Of a DNA stretch of 21,162 bases, positions 7,685-15,859 are shown piece after piece (position 1 is the stretch's first letter; the number at the start of each line of letters is the position of its first letter). Source of the DNA: CAZHOV01 sp964534315 (GTDB lineage Bacteria > Bacteroidota > Bacteroidia > Chitinophagales > Saprospiraceae); the NCBI GenBank assembly GCA_964534315.1, contig CAZHOV010000103.1:1-21162 (forward strand). Reading direction: 5' to 3'. Made by a program: the position numbers and the translations under genes. Below the pieces are notes generated by a model. It saw nothing but the letters and a program-made list of their open reading frames with translations, was not told the DNA's origin and searched no databases.

Positions 7685-9520
7685 ATGAAGCACGGTTTAC
7701 TATCTGTTTTATTCTTTTGCCTTGTCGGTCAACTAGTTGGTCAGGTCGTTCCTCCAAATGACCTTTGTGTGGATGCTACAGAGATTCCGGTTGGTGTAGG
7801 GGGGACATTAAATCCGGATTTTTGTAATAATGAAGATCCGATAAGTATTACGGTTGATTTATCAAATGCAACGGCTGCCGATAATCCAAATGAGGTATGT
7901 GGCCCCATTGTTTTTCAAGGTGTTCCCAACCCTATCCCATTAGAAGTCACAACTGGAACGGAGCCTGGTGTTTGGTATAAATTCACCCCTCCCTTGGGAG
8001 TAGTAACTCCATTTATATTTGTTGGTAATGATCCTGGATTAGCCATTGAAATAACAACCTGCAACCCGGGCACTAGTTTCGACACCCAAATAGCCGTATT
8101 CGAAGGGAATGATTGTAACAACCTAACCTGTATTACTACCAATGATGATGGATTCTGTACTGAAAATGGCTTCACTTCAAAGGTGAATTTCAGTGCCTCC
8201 TCTGTTAATCCAACCACTTTTTACATCTACCTTTATGGTTATCAGGGAGCCACCGGGACTGCTCAGATGACCGTTTCCTGTAACAATTATGATGATCTTT
8301 GCCTGGCTCCTGTTGCGTTAGCGCAGTTAGGTGAAACCGTTACGGTTGATTTTACAGATGCTTCAGATATTGGAATTCCTAAGAATACAACTTGTCCCAC
8401 ACCACTGAACAGCCAAGGGAAATGGTTCAGGATTCCAAGCTTCGGGATAACTGATGTGCCGGGGGTAGATATTACGATTTCTACCTGTAACCCCGGAACT
8501 GACTTTGACGCCAAAATAAGAGTATTTAAAGAACCAAATGATATTATGCAATTTGGTCCGTGCGGATATCATATTTGTGTGGCAGAAAGTGATAATGGTT
8601 CTTGTAATTCCAATGGATCCTCCGTTACCTTCTTTGGTAAAAATTGTTCTGATTATTTTGTCTACGTTTATTCCGATGACGGTAATTTAGGTACGGCAGA
8701 AATTAGTTTTACAAGCCTCTACACGAATGACCTGTGTGCAAATGCGACTGTTTTAGCAGTAAATGAGGTAGGGTTTGGAAGAACGGATTTGGCAACTGCG
8801 GATGATGCTCCTGTCCTATGCAACAATTTAAATCCGAACCCAGGACTTTGGTATACGTTTATCGGGACTGGAGAAAAACTCACTTTGACCAGCTGTTTAA
8901 CCGGAAATATTATTCAATATAATGTTTTTCCCTGTAACATTGAAGGCCCTGAAATAACCGCAGATACTCGCATCTCGGTATTTGAAGGCAGCTGTGGCGG
9001 CCCTTTGAATTGTATTGGGGTCAATGATGATTTCTGTGGCATTCAATCCTCTTTAACTTTTTGTACCGAATTAGGCACACCCTATTACGCCTATGTAGAT
9101 GGTAACACCAATCAACAAGGGAAATTTGCCGTACAATTATTTGAAGCTGCGGAAGAATTAATCATTAGTTGCCCAGAGGATATTACCGTTTTTGTAAATC
9201 CGGGAGAACCAGGAATTGTAGTGGATTACGAGCTTCCGGAAGGAATACCTACTTGTCCGGGCCTGCCTGCTCCAACCACACAAACGAATCAAACCGGAGG
9301 TTTAGGAAGCGGGGCTTTATTTCCTTTAGGGACCACTACAGAAACCTTTGAAGTAACCCAATCTAATCCAGCTATCACAAAAACTTGCTCTTTTTCGGTA
9401 ACCGTTCTAAAAAATCCAGTGATACCGACCATGTCTCAATGGGGATTGTTTGTGTTTGGACTGATTATTTTAACGTTAGGAGTAGTCGGTGTTTATAATT
9501 TGAAATTTCGAACGGGATAA
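7685..9520 (+). CDS. Exported modular protein: three PPC-like modules, HYR domain, IPTM-CTERM tail
   Basis: The 611-aa product has a signal peptide ending in VGQ near residue 20, then three cysteine-rich beta-sandwich modules of the PPC-like type common in Bacteroidota surface proteins. Each module opens near a DLC motif and carries features such as GVWYKF, TCNPGTxFDxxIxVF and IYLYGYQG. A HYR-like domain follows (SCPEDITVFVNPG onward, about 494-572). The C-terminus is IPTMSQWG from residue 580, a hydrophobic helix and a short basic end, matching the IPTL-CTERM sorting signal recognised in other bacteria by exosortase H. The likely fate is processing and surface anchoring. It is probably structural or adhesive, with no catalytic motif seen. 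It lies just after the CHAT gene and before a longer paralogue. The start is supported by the signal peptide and the promoter/leader shared with that paralogue. Confidence 0.82.
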   Translation: MKHGLLSVLFFCLVGQLVGQVVPPNDLCVDATEIPVGVGGTLNPDFCNNEDPISITVDLSNATAADNPNEVCGPIVFQGVPNPIPLEVTTGTEPGVWYKFTPPLGVVTPFIFVGNDPGLAIEITTCNPGTSFDTQIAVFEGNDCNNLTCITTNDDGFCTENGFTSKVNFSASSVNPTTFYIYLYGYQGATGTAQMTVSCNNYDDLCLAPVALAQLGETVTVDFTDASDIGIPKNTTCPTPLNSQGKWFRIPSFGITDVPGVDITISTCNPGTDFDAKIRVFKEPNDIMQFGPCGYHICVAESDNGSCNSNGSSVTFFGKNCSDYFVYVYSDDGNLGTAEISFTSLYTNDLCANATVLAVNEVGFGRTDLATADDAPVLCNNLNPNPGLWYTFIGTGEKLTLTSCLTGNIIQYNVFPCNIEGPEITADTRISVFEGSCGGPLNCIGVNDDFCGIQSSLTFCTELGTPYYAYVDGNTNQQGKFAVQLFEAAEELIISCPEDITVFVNPGEPGIVVDYELPEGIPTCPGLPAPTTQTNQTGGLGSGALFPLGTTTETFEVTQSNPAITKTCSFSVTVLKNPVIPTMSQWGLFVFGLIILTLGVVGVYNLKFRTG

Positions 9521-9562
9521 TTAAAGATCCATTCTAAAAAGGAAAAGATTAGAAAATAAAAA

Positions 9563-9593
9563 TTTAGGATAACCTGGTTTTTACTTATCTTTG
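9563..9593 (+). promoter_or_regulatory. Promoter of the second IPTM-CTERM protein gene
   Basis: TTTA (9563-9566), exactly 19 bp, then TATCTTTG (9586-9593), a full TAnnTTTG match. The sequence from here to the start codon at 9645 aligns with 7627-7685 of the upstream paralogue (shared pieces: TATCTTT, CCCAAA, CCGT, TATTAAT), so promoter and leader were duplicated with the gene. Confidence 0.65.
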
Positions 9594-9644
9594 GAGTACC
9601 CAAACCGTTTCCAACAACTTATTAATCATTTATTTTCCTATTCA

Positions 9645-12365
9645 ATGCACTCGAAACGGTATCTACTATCTAATTCAATTTTTCTGATTTTCTGGGCTTT
9701 TTCTTTTCCTCTTTTTGTAATTGCTCAACCCGCTAACGACTTTTGCCCACTAGCGCAAGACATTCCATCCAATTGTAATGACCAAAGTCTGGTAACGATA
9801 CAGGCAGATATTACCAATGCTACAGCTACAGATAATCCGGCAGGTTTCTGTGCTTTTAACACCTCTTTGCAAGGTTTCGAAGCGGGTGTTTGGTATACCT
9901 ATACACCTGTTTTTGATAGTCTCTCCCCTTTTGCTACAGGATTAGATATCACTATCAATACGTGTAATCCAAATACGGACTTTGATGCTCAAGTTGCTAT
10001 TTTTGAAGGGAATGGATGTACTAATTTAACTTGCCTGAATCCTGCAGTAACCACTTGTGGTTTGGGTTCTACCGTTTCATTTACCGCCCCCATTTTCTTT
10101 CCCCCTACCTATTATTTTTATCTTTATGGAGCCCAGGGAGCAGTGGGAAATGCTGAAATGACCATTTCTTGTAATGTTTCTCCCCCTGCAAATGATCTTT
10201 GTGAAAATGCATTTTCTTTATCTGGAGCATGTGGAACACCTGCAGCTATTTTTATCCCTGGAAGCATAGAGTTTGCAACAGCAACGGACAACCCTAATTT
10301 AAACTGCAATTTATCAACCAATTCCACCGGGACAGAACCAGGCATTTGGTATCAATATATTCCCGCCAACCAAAACTTACCTCCTTCTAGTGATTATGAG
10401 CTTACCCTTCTTGCTAATGGAAGTTTTTTCAGCCCCAAAATGACTGTTTTGAAAGGTCCAGATTGTACCAACCTCACCTGTATTTCGTCTAGTGTAGACA
10501 CCTTAACCTCTTCCTCTGTGGTCCAAATACCTTTTAATTCTTCAGATCCGGAAACCTATTTCATTTATGTATACGGGGATCAAGGAGTTGTTGGAGATTT
10601 TATTTTAGAGACTTCCTGCATCCTCGTTTCTGCTACAGAAGCAGGGGATCTATGCACGGTAGCCGGGTTAATCCCTGCTTTTTGCGACCTGGGAACACCT
10701 GTTGATTTTACCGTGGATATTACTACTGCTACAGCGTCCGATAACCCAAATATGGTTTGCGGAATAACTTCAGTAATTGATGGTACAGAACCCGGCGTAT
10801 GGTATCAATTTTCTCCGACGCTACAATTACAATCGCCTCCTGTTGATGATTTAGAAATTGAAATTTCCACTTGCTTCCCGGAAACAGATTTTGATACCCA
10901 AATCGCTGTTTTTACCGGAAATGATTGTGACAATCTAACCTGTGTTACTTCCAATGATGATGGTTATTGTTCCTTAAATAACCTCACCTCAAAGATTAAT
11001 CTTACGGTTCCAGCAGATTCTCTTACCACTTATTTTATCTATTTATATGGTTATCAAGGAGCGGTGGGGACGGCTCGCCTCAATATCTCCTGTAACAATC
11101 CGGATGAGACATGCCTGGTGGATAAGCCAATCCTAACCAACCAAACGCGCGACTTTACGGGTGATACCGATATCGGCTTACCTAAAAGTTTAAATTGCCC
11201 CACTCCTCCCAACAGTAGGGGGAAATGGTTTGGTCTCCCAGGTCTTCCTAATGATAATACCCAAATTACCATTTCTACCTGCAATCCGGGCACCAATTTC
11301 GATGCAAAAATTAAAGTCTACGCCGAAGCTCAAACCATGACCTTCGGTCCTTGTGCAGGTAGTTTGTTCTGTATTGCCGAAGGGGATAGTAATTGTAACG
11401 GATTAGGAAGTTCGGTCTCTTTTAATGCTGGAAATTGCAGAGATTTATTTATCTTCATTTATGGAGAAGAGGGGAATTTAGGAACTGCTGAAATCACCTA
11501 TCAAGTAATATTTCCAGGTGAAATTTGTGAAGAAGCATTAGCCATTGACATTGGAGAGACTAAAAACGCCACTACTACAAATACGGTAATACAAAGCGCC
11601 CCTGCTGTTTGCGGTAATATTCCTTCCAATCCAGGGGTTTGGTTTTCATTCACCGGAACTGGCCAAAGACTGGCGGCCTCTACCTGCAATTGTTTTTCTA
11701 ACATCATTCAATATTCCCCAGCCAATTGTGAGCTATCATTTGATCCCTGCTCCGATACCCGAATTACTATTTTCGAAGGCTCCTCTTGTCAAAGCCCATT
11801 AACTTGCTTGGCAACCAATGATGATTTTTGTGGTGACCAATCCAGAGTGGAATTTGATACCGAGGATGGACAGCAGTATTATATTTTCGTAGATAATCCG
11901 GCAAAAGATCAGGGAGACTTTAGCTTATCGCTCAATCCTGTAATATGCAATGATGTTTTCCTGGATTTTTCCTGTCCTGCAGATATTACGATTACTGCTG
12001 CTCCGGGCGATTCCGGTGCCATTGTAAATTATACCCTACCTGAGATATCCCCAATCCCTAACTGCCCGATAGCAACTTTTCAAGGACCGGACCTTTTTAT
12101 AGGTCTACCTAGCGGGTCTTTTTTTCCAATAGGAACTACTCAAATATTTTACCTTGTTGGCGTTTCAGCTACTTCTAACGATCCTTTTATAGGAGGATTT
12201 AGTGAAGTTGATTTTTGCACCTTTAATGTTACGGTTCAGGAACCAGTTCCCATACCCACCATGAGTGAATGGAGCTTATTCCTCTTTGGACTTTTTGTAT
12301 TGACGCTTGCAGTGGTCACGATTTATAATCTTCGTGAACACTCCATAAAAAATTCCAAAGTTTAA
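9645..12365 (+). CDS. Exported modular protein: five PPC-like modules, HYR-like domain, IPTM-CTERM tail
   Basis: The ATG at 9645 is chosen over the in-frame ATG at 9591. The 9591 codon overlaps the TATCTTTG promoter element, the leader homologous to the upstream gene ends at 9645, and MHSKRYLLSN begins a proper signal peptide ending in VIAQ. The 906-aa product has five PPC-like modules. The last three, the HYR-like domain (FSCPADITITAAPGD) and the tail align with the 611-aa neighbour, so this gene looks like that one plus two extra N-terminal modules. Motifs include GVWYQF, TCNPGTNFDAKI and IYLYGYQGAVG. The tail is IPTMSEWS from about residue 870, with Ser in place of the usual Gly, then a hydrophobic helix and a basic end. 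It is likely exported and exosortase-processed. Binding partners are unknown. Confidence 0.82.
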   Translation: MHSKRYLLSNSIFLIFWAFSFPLFVIAQPANDFCPLAQDIPSNCNDQSLVTIQADITNATATDNPAGFCAFNTSLQGFEAGVWYTYTPVFDSLSPFATGLDITINTCNPNTDFDAQVAIFEGNGCTNLTCLNPAVTTCGLGSTVSFTAPIFFPPTYYFYLYGAQGAVGNAEMTISCNVSPPANDLCENAFSLSGACGTPAAIFIPGSIEFATATDNPNLNCNLSTNSTGTEPGIWYQYIPANQNLPPSSDYELTLLANGSFFSPKMTVLKGPDCTNLTCISSSVDTLTSSSVVQIPFNSSDPETYFIYVYGDQGVVGDFILETSCILVSATEAGDLCTVAGLIPAFCDLGTPVDFTVDITTATASDNPNMVCGITSVIDGTEPGVWYQFSPTLQLQSPPVDDLEIEISTCFPETDFDTQIAVFTGNDCDNLTCVTSNDDGYCSLNNLTSKINLTVPADSLTTYFIYLYGYQGAVGTARLNISCNNPDETCLVDKPILTNQTRDFTGDTDIGLPKSLNCPTPPNSRGKWFGLPGLPNDNTQITISTCNPGTNFDAKIKVYAEAQTMTFGPCAGSLFCIAEGDSNCNGLGSSVSFNAGNCRDLFIFIYGEEGNLGTAEITYQVIFPGEICEEALAIDIGETKNATTTNTVIQSAPAVCGNIPSNPGVWFSFTGTGQRLAASTCNCFSNIIQYSPANCELSFDPCSDTRITIFEGSSCQSPLTCLATNDDFCGDQSRVEFDTEDGQQYYIFVDNPAKDQGDFSLSLNPVICNDVFLDFSCPADITITAAPGDSGAIVNYTLPEISPIPNCPIATFQGPDLFIGLPSGSFFPIGTTQIFYLVGVSATSNDPFIGGFSEVDFCTFNVTVQEPVPIPTMSEWSLFLFGLFVLTLAVVTIYNLREHSIKNSKV

Positions 12366-12398
12366 TCTGTTTACTATGCAAAAGTTTATGGGTTTTCG

Positions 12399-12486
12399 AG
12401 GTCGTCTAAAAAGTCTTTTAGACTCCCTCTAAGGAATTTTTTATAGTTTAGGAGATATTCTTTTTGAAAAAGGGATAACCCTACAC
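12399..12486 (+). repeat. Diverged intergenic repeat, copy 2
   Basis: This partner of the 147-231 copy lies 34 bp after the stop of the IPTM protein gene and before the leftward thioesterase gene. Unlike copy 1, it contains a clear hairpin at 12404-12423. Confidence 0.55.
12404..12423 (+). terminator. Hairpin 3' of the second IPTM-CTERM gene
   Basis: GTCTAAAA-AGTC-TTTTAGAC is an 8-bp perfect stem with a 4-nt loop, 39 bp after the stop codon. A T6 run follows 14 bp later. It is a plausible but weak intrinsic terminator. Confidence 0.45.
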
Positions 12487-12529
12487 ATGACTCATCTCAT
12501 TCCGATTTCACTGGAAAGAGCGGAGTGTC

Positions 12530-12937
12530 TTATTTGCTAGTCGAAATCATTGTTCCCACCAATTTAACAAGTTTCTTCTCCTGCTTGGCATCCCAAACGA
12601 TGCCCTCTACTACTGTTATGGTACGACCTACCCTAACTACTTCCCCTACGGCAATGATCTTTTCCGTATTTGCAGGACGCAGCATATTGACTTTAAACTC
12701 CACGCTCAACACTTCCTTGCCTTCCGGCATCAGGGTCATCGCGGCATAGCCGCAAGCGGAATCTACGACACTTGCCAGGGCCCCCGCATGAAAAAACCCA
12801 TCTTGCTGCGTGACTTTTTCCGACCATGGGCATTCCAATACGACCCGACCCTTTTCTACCGCTATAACTTTTGCGCCAAGGGTTTTCATCAATCCTTGGC
12901 GTTCAAAGCTTGCTAACACTCTTTGTTGTAATTCCAT
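12530..12937 (-). CDS. PaaI-like hotdog-fold thioesterase
   Basis: The 135-aa protein has the length and motifs of the PaaI/YbgC-type hotdog thioesterases. DGFFHAGALASVVDSACGYAA (about 46-66) holds the conserved HAG (H50) and the Asp (D59) region used to activate water. The later SVEFKVNMLRPA segment is the usual following strand. Such enzymes hydrolyse acyl-CoA thioesters, often phenylacetyl-CoA-like or medium-chain acyl groups. Here the substrate is unknown, and no phenylacetate or fatty-acid genes are beside it. It is cytoplasmic with no signal peptide. It is divergent from the epimerase gene (137 bp between starts) and convergent with the IPTM protein gene. Confidence 0.85.
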   Translation of the reverse strand: MELQQRVLASFERQGLMKTLGAKVIAVEKGRVVLECPWSEKVTQQDGFFHAGALASVVDSACGYAAMTLMPEGKEVLSVEFKVNMLRPANTEKIIAVGEVVRVGRTITVVEGIVWDAKQEKKLVKLVGTMISTSK

Positions 12938-13037
12938 TGTTAGATTAAATTGTGAAAAAGAACAAGGTACAGCAAAAAAGTATTTCCCGGAAAATAATTC
13001 CTGTAGGACAAACGTAAAATTACTGGGATCATTTATT

Positions 13038-13045
13038 TATTTTTG
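13038..13045 (+). promoter_or_regulatory. -7 element of the epimerase-like gene
   Basis: TATTTTTG matches TAnnTTTG and ends 29 bp before the first ATG at 13075. The -33 position holds TAAA rather than TTTG. Confidence 0.45.
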
Positions 13046-13074
13046 GGCGCTGATTAAGCACTGACATCAAAAAT

Positions 13075-14220
13075 ATGATCATGAAAATTGATTCCATCGA
13101 ATTACGGGAAATAGCAATTCCGCTTAAGTTCAACTTTGCTCAATCCAACAATAAAGGAGCAGCTGTCTCTTCTTCACTCATAATGGAAGTGCTTACCGAA
13201 GACGGTGCAAAAGGCTACGGAGAATCCTGCCCCAGATCTTATGTGACCGGTGAAACCACCGTGGATGTATGCAATGACCTCGTCTATCTCAAAAAACGGC
13301 TTTCCGAAAAGCCAATCGAATCGTTTGAAGAGCTTAATGATCACCTCCTGCGATGGAAGGTGGAAGGTGTTGGTCCAAGTACCCTATGTGCATTTGAAAT
13401 GGCCTGGATTGACGCCTGGAGTAAACAGCAAAACCAATCGCTCGATAAAATATTGGACACCACCTTGCCGGAAGCGATCCACTACAGTCTCGTCATTCCT
13501 CTGATGTCCTCCAAAGGTTTATCCGAATTATTGGATCAAATAAAGATATTTTCTCCTTCTTCAATAAAACTAAAAGCAGATGCTGACCTGGATAAAACCC
13601 TGGAGAATATTCGGTTGATTCGGGAAACGTTTGGAACCGAAATCCCCATACGCTTTGATGTCAATGGCGGATGGACGTATGAGGAAGCCAAGAGACAGAT
13701 TCCCGAATTCCTAAAAGCAAGTATCCGCTCTTTTGAGCAACCGCTAGCCGCCAAAGACTGGACCGGACTTCGCAAGCTTACGCAGGAATTTGGCAAAGAT
13801 GCTATCATTATGGCCGATGAAACGCTGCTCAACCGATCTATTGCAGAAAAACTCATCCACCATCAGATCGTCAATCATTTTAATTTAAAAATTGCCAAAC
13901 TAGGGGGTATTCTGAAAACAGCCCAGATCTACCAACTAGCCCGTGAGAATGGCATTCCCTGCCAACTCGGTGCCCATTTTGGAGAAACCACCTTATTAAC
14001 GAAAGCAGGGATACTAACCAGCGCCCTCTGTACCGACCTTTCGGCCAATGAAGGAGCACTGGGAGATCACTTATTGGAGATGGACATCAACAAAGCACCT
14101 GTAAAACATGATCTTGACGGACAACTACTGGCGCATGCTCTATTTGATCAGCCTGGAATGGTTCATGATATTGAGGAAGAAACCGTCAAAAAAGTTACGG
14201 TCCTTAATTGGACGTTTTAA
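13075..14220 (+). CDS. Enolase-superfamily dipeptide epimerase-like enzyme (MLE/AEE subgroup)
   Basis: The 381-aa enzyme has the capping domain (GYGESCPRSYVTGET, about 47-61) and a TIM barrel with the complete muconate-lactonizing subgroup active site. K165 and K167 form the KxK pair. D195 (RFDVNGG), E221 (FEQP) and D248 (MADE) are the Mg ligands, and K272 (LKIAKLGG) is the opposing base. This arrangement fits L-Ala-D/L-Glu or other dipeptide epimerases, with N-succinylamino-acid racemase or cycloisomerase activity as alternatives. A dipeptide role would mean recycling cell-wall or other peptides, but no peptidase or transporter lies next to it. Two ATGs are possible, 13075 and 13081 (MKIDSIEL), and the second is equally plausible. 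It is tail-to-tail with the next gene, with stops only 2 bp apart. Confidence 0.85.
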   Translation: MIMKIDSIELREIAIPLKFNFAQSNNKGAAVSSSLIMEVLTEDGAKGYGESCPRSYVTGETTVDVCNDLVYLKKRLSEKPIESFEELNDHLLRWKVEGVGPSTLCAFEMAWIDAWSKQQNQSLDKILDTTLPEAIHYSLVIPLMSSKGLSELLDQIKIFSPSSIKLKADADLDKTLENIRLIRETFGTEIPIRFDVNGGWTYEEAKRQIPEFLKASIRSFEQPLAAKDWTGLRKLTQEFGKDAIIMADETLLNRSIAEKLIHHQIVNHFNLKIAKLGGILKTAQIYQLARENGIPCQLGAHFGETTLLTKAGILTSALCTDLSANEGALGDHLLEMDINKAPVKHDLDGQLLAHALFDQPGMVHDIEEETVKKVTVLNWTF

Positions 14221-14222
14221 CA

Positions 14223-15647
14223 TTAACGCATCCTTATCTGAAACTGCTTTAATACCGTTCCGTCACTGAATAAAATGATCTGAACACCCGGATAATCCGC
14301 TTCTACTGGCTGCCCCAGGAGGTTAAATCTACCGACCTCGGATGGGGCTGCAGGTTCGGTCAACTCGTCTATTGCTACTGTCGTTCCTTTCTCAATTTTC
14401 ATATCGTAACGGTATACTTGCTCCACATCTTCAAAAACCTCGGGCATGGCGGCTATGATAAAATATAATTCCGTATCCTCTTGGTTGACGTCTATGATTA
14501 AGGATCCTTCCAGATCATTGAGCATTTCCAGGTCGTAGAAAGCCGTTTCCTCCTCATTTTTTACCAGGACCTTGCCCTGAAAAAAAGCCAGATCTCCATC
14601 ACTTCCTGTTGCATCTCCATTTAATTCGAACGTATAAGTAGTATTACTGGCATTCAGTACTTTATAAGTATTGAACGACCATCCCGTTGTCATCAGGGAA
14701 TCTGCAGGCCGAAACCAGCCGTTACTCCCGGTGTCCTGGTATATTTGGATAAACTCATTGTCATCTTCCGGATCTGCATAGGTATTCCATTCATTTTCTA
14801 ACACATCTATTTGTGCTGACGTCAGAAAGTCAAAATGATTGGTTATGTGAGCTGCCCAGTCGATAAAGTGATCTCTAAAAACGGCTCCTCCCAGGGTGTT
14901 GAAATAGTATTCCTGGGGTAATGCTGTCGTTCCTGAAAAAAGCCCCTCCGTGATGACATTATGGGAAACGCCAGCTTCTTCGGTGAGGTAGACAAGCAAT
15001 AAAGCCATAGCGTATTGATGAACATACCGCTGCCAGTTTTGGGGGTAATCATCCGGAAAATTATCAAAACTCAGCCAAAGGGCCACATGAGGCAAGCGGA
15101 CGAGACTTTCCGCTTCCAGAAAATTTCCGGCAAAGGTTTTATTTCGAATAGCTGCAAACCAATTGGCGCTGGCTTCGATATACCACTGGCTATCTCCTGA
15201 ATAAGCAAAGCCCGGCGAATTAGCGCTATACTGAAAGATGTGGAAGGTTTCATGGGCTACATTCACCCAGTCTAAATGGGCGCCAATGGGTAGTGTGAGA
15301 TAAGGATAACCATTGGGGTCTGTCCCCTGCCCGTTGCCCCAGCCGTCTGGAAAAATATCTCCTGAGGTATGAATATAAACATTGTAATAATAACCATCCT
15401 GCGGATTGGGTGGATCTTCCATATTGAGTTCATTCAGGCAGGACTGGCGGTAGACCATCATGCTGTCTAACATGAGGCTGGCTTCCTCCTCAAGATCAAA
15501 ATCATTATCCCACCAGACAAGGTAGATACCACGCGATAGCGTATCGCAATCGTTGAGATTGCCAAAATAACTATTGATCGTAAATTGAGCTTGTAACCAT
15601 GAACTTGTAACGAAATACAGGACCAGGGTAAAAAAATACTTATCCAT
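14223..15647 (-). CDS. Secreted HExxH metalloprotease-like protein with T9SS-like C-terminus
   Basis: The start at 15647 is preferred because MDKYFFTLVLYFV to LQAQ is a clear signal peptide. A 50-codon extension to 15797 is open but would read through octamer repeats and gives no export signal. The 474-aa product carries HETFH (H132, E133, H136) and, 22 residues after H136, WYIEASANW with E158 as a likely third zinc ligand, which is the gluzincin pattern. The region around PDGWGNG and NGYPYLTLP recalls uncharacterised Bacteroidota exported proteins (possibly DUF6055-like, unconfirmed). The end (FNLLGQPV, then GVQIILFSDGT and a basic end) resembles the second half of a type A T9SS sorting domain. 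The role is probably an extracellular peptidase. The gene converges on the epimerase gene with no room for a terminator between them. Confidence 0.7.
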   Translation of the reverse strand: MDKYFFTLVLYFVTSSWLQAQFTINSYFGNLNDCDTLSRGIYLVWWDNDFDLEEEASLMLDSMMVYRQSCLNELNMEDPPNPQDGYYYNVYIHTSGDIFPDGWGNGQGTDPNGYPYLTLPIGAHLDWVNVAHETFHIFQYSANSPGFAYSGDSQWYIEASANWFAAIRNKTFAGNFLEAESLVRLPHVALWLSFDNFPDDYPQNWQRYVHQYAMALLLVYLTEEAGVSHNVITEGLFSGTTALPQEYYFNTLGGAVFRDHFIDWAAHITNHFDFLTSAQIDVLENEWNTYADPEDDNEFIQIYQDTGSNGWFRPADSLMTTGWSFNTYKVLNASNTTYTFELNGDATGSDGDLAFFQGKVLVKNEEETAFYDLEMLNDLEGSLIIDVNQEDTELYFIIAAMPEVFEDVEQVYRYDMKIEKGTTVAIDELTEPAAPSEVGRFNLLGQPVEADYPGVQIILFSDGTVLKQFQIRMR

Positions 15648-15717
15648 CCCGGGGGCTTTATAAATGAAAAGGGAAATGAAATAAGAATGAAAAGGTAATG
15701 AACTATCCCAGAAAACC

Positions 15718-15725
15718 CAAAAATA
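15718..15725 (-). promoter_or_regulatory. -7 element of the metalloprotease-like gene
   Basis: On the minus strand this reads TATTTTTG, matching TAnnTTTG, 70 bp before the start at 15647. The same ten bases, CCCAAAAATA on the plus strand, occur at the guaC promoter. It supports the start at 15647, because the longer open frame would begin upstream of this promoter. Confidence 0.45.
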
Positions 15726-15780
15726 CGATTTATGCGGACAAATGAAGAAGAACCGGTTGCCTACATCATGAAAAAGTCCA

Positions 15781-15856
15781 CCCTGAAACCTGGACACCCT
15801 GAAACCTGGACACCTTGATACCTGGTTACCCTGACACCTTGATACCCTGATACCTT
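15781..15856. repeat. Octamer tandem repeat
   Basis: About nine and a half 8-bp units of the type CCYTGAHA stand head to tail: CCCTGAAA, CCTGGACA, the same pair again, CCTTGATA, CCTGGTTA, CCCTGACA, CCTTGATA, CCCTGATA and a partial CCTT. The first four units form two identical 16-bp repeats. The array starts 3 bp beyond the stop of the 128-aa gene and lies between it and the metalloprotease promoter. Confidence 0.85.
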
Positions 15857-15859
15857 CTC

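Noticed and set aside
9591..9644. Longer start for the 906-aa IPTM protein
   Set aside because: The ATG at 9591 overlaps the TATCTTTG promoter element, and the leader shared with the paralogue ends at 9645.
3927..14220. Racemase and epimerase as one D-amino-acid pathway
   Set aside because: The genes are about 8.5 kb apart with unrelated genes between and separate promoters; there is no evidence of a shared pathway.
15648..15797. N-terminal extension of the metalloprotease-like protein
   Set aside because: The signal peptide begins at 15647, the promoter element lies inside the extension, and its start falls in the octamer repeats.
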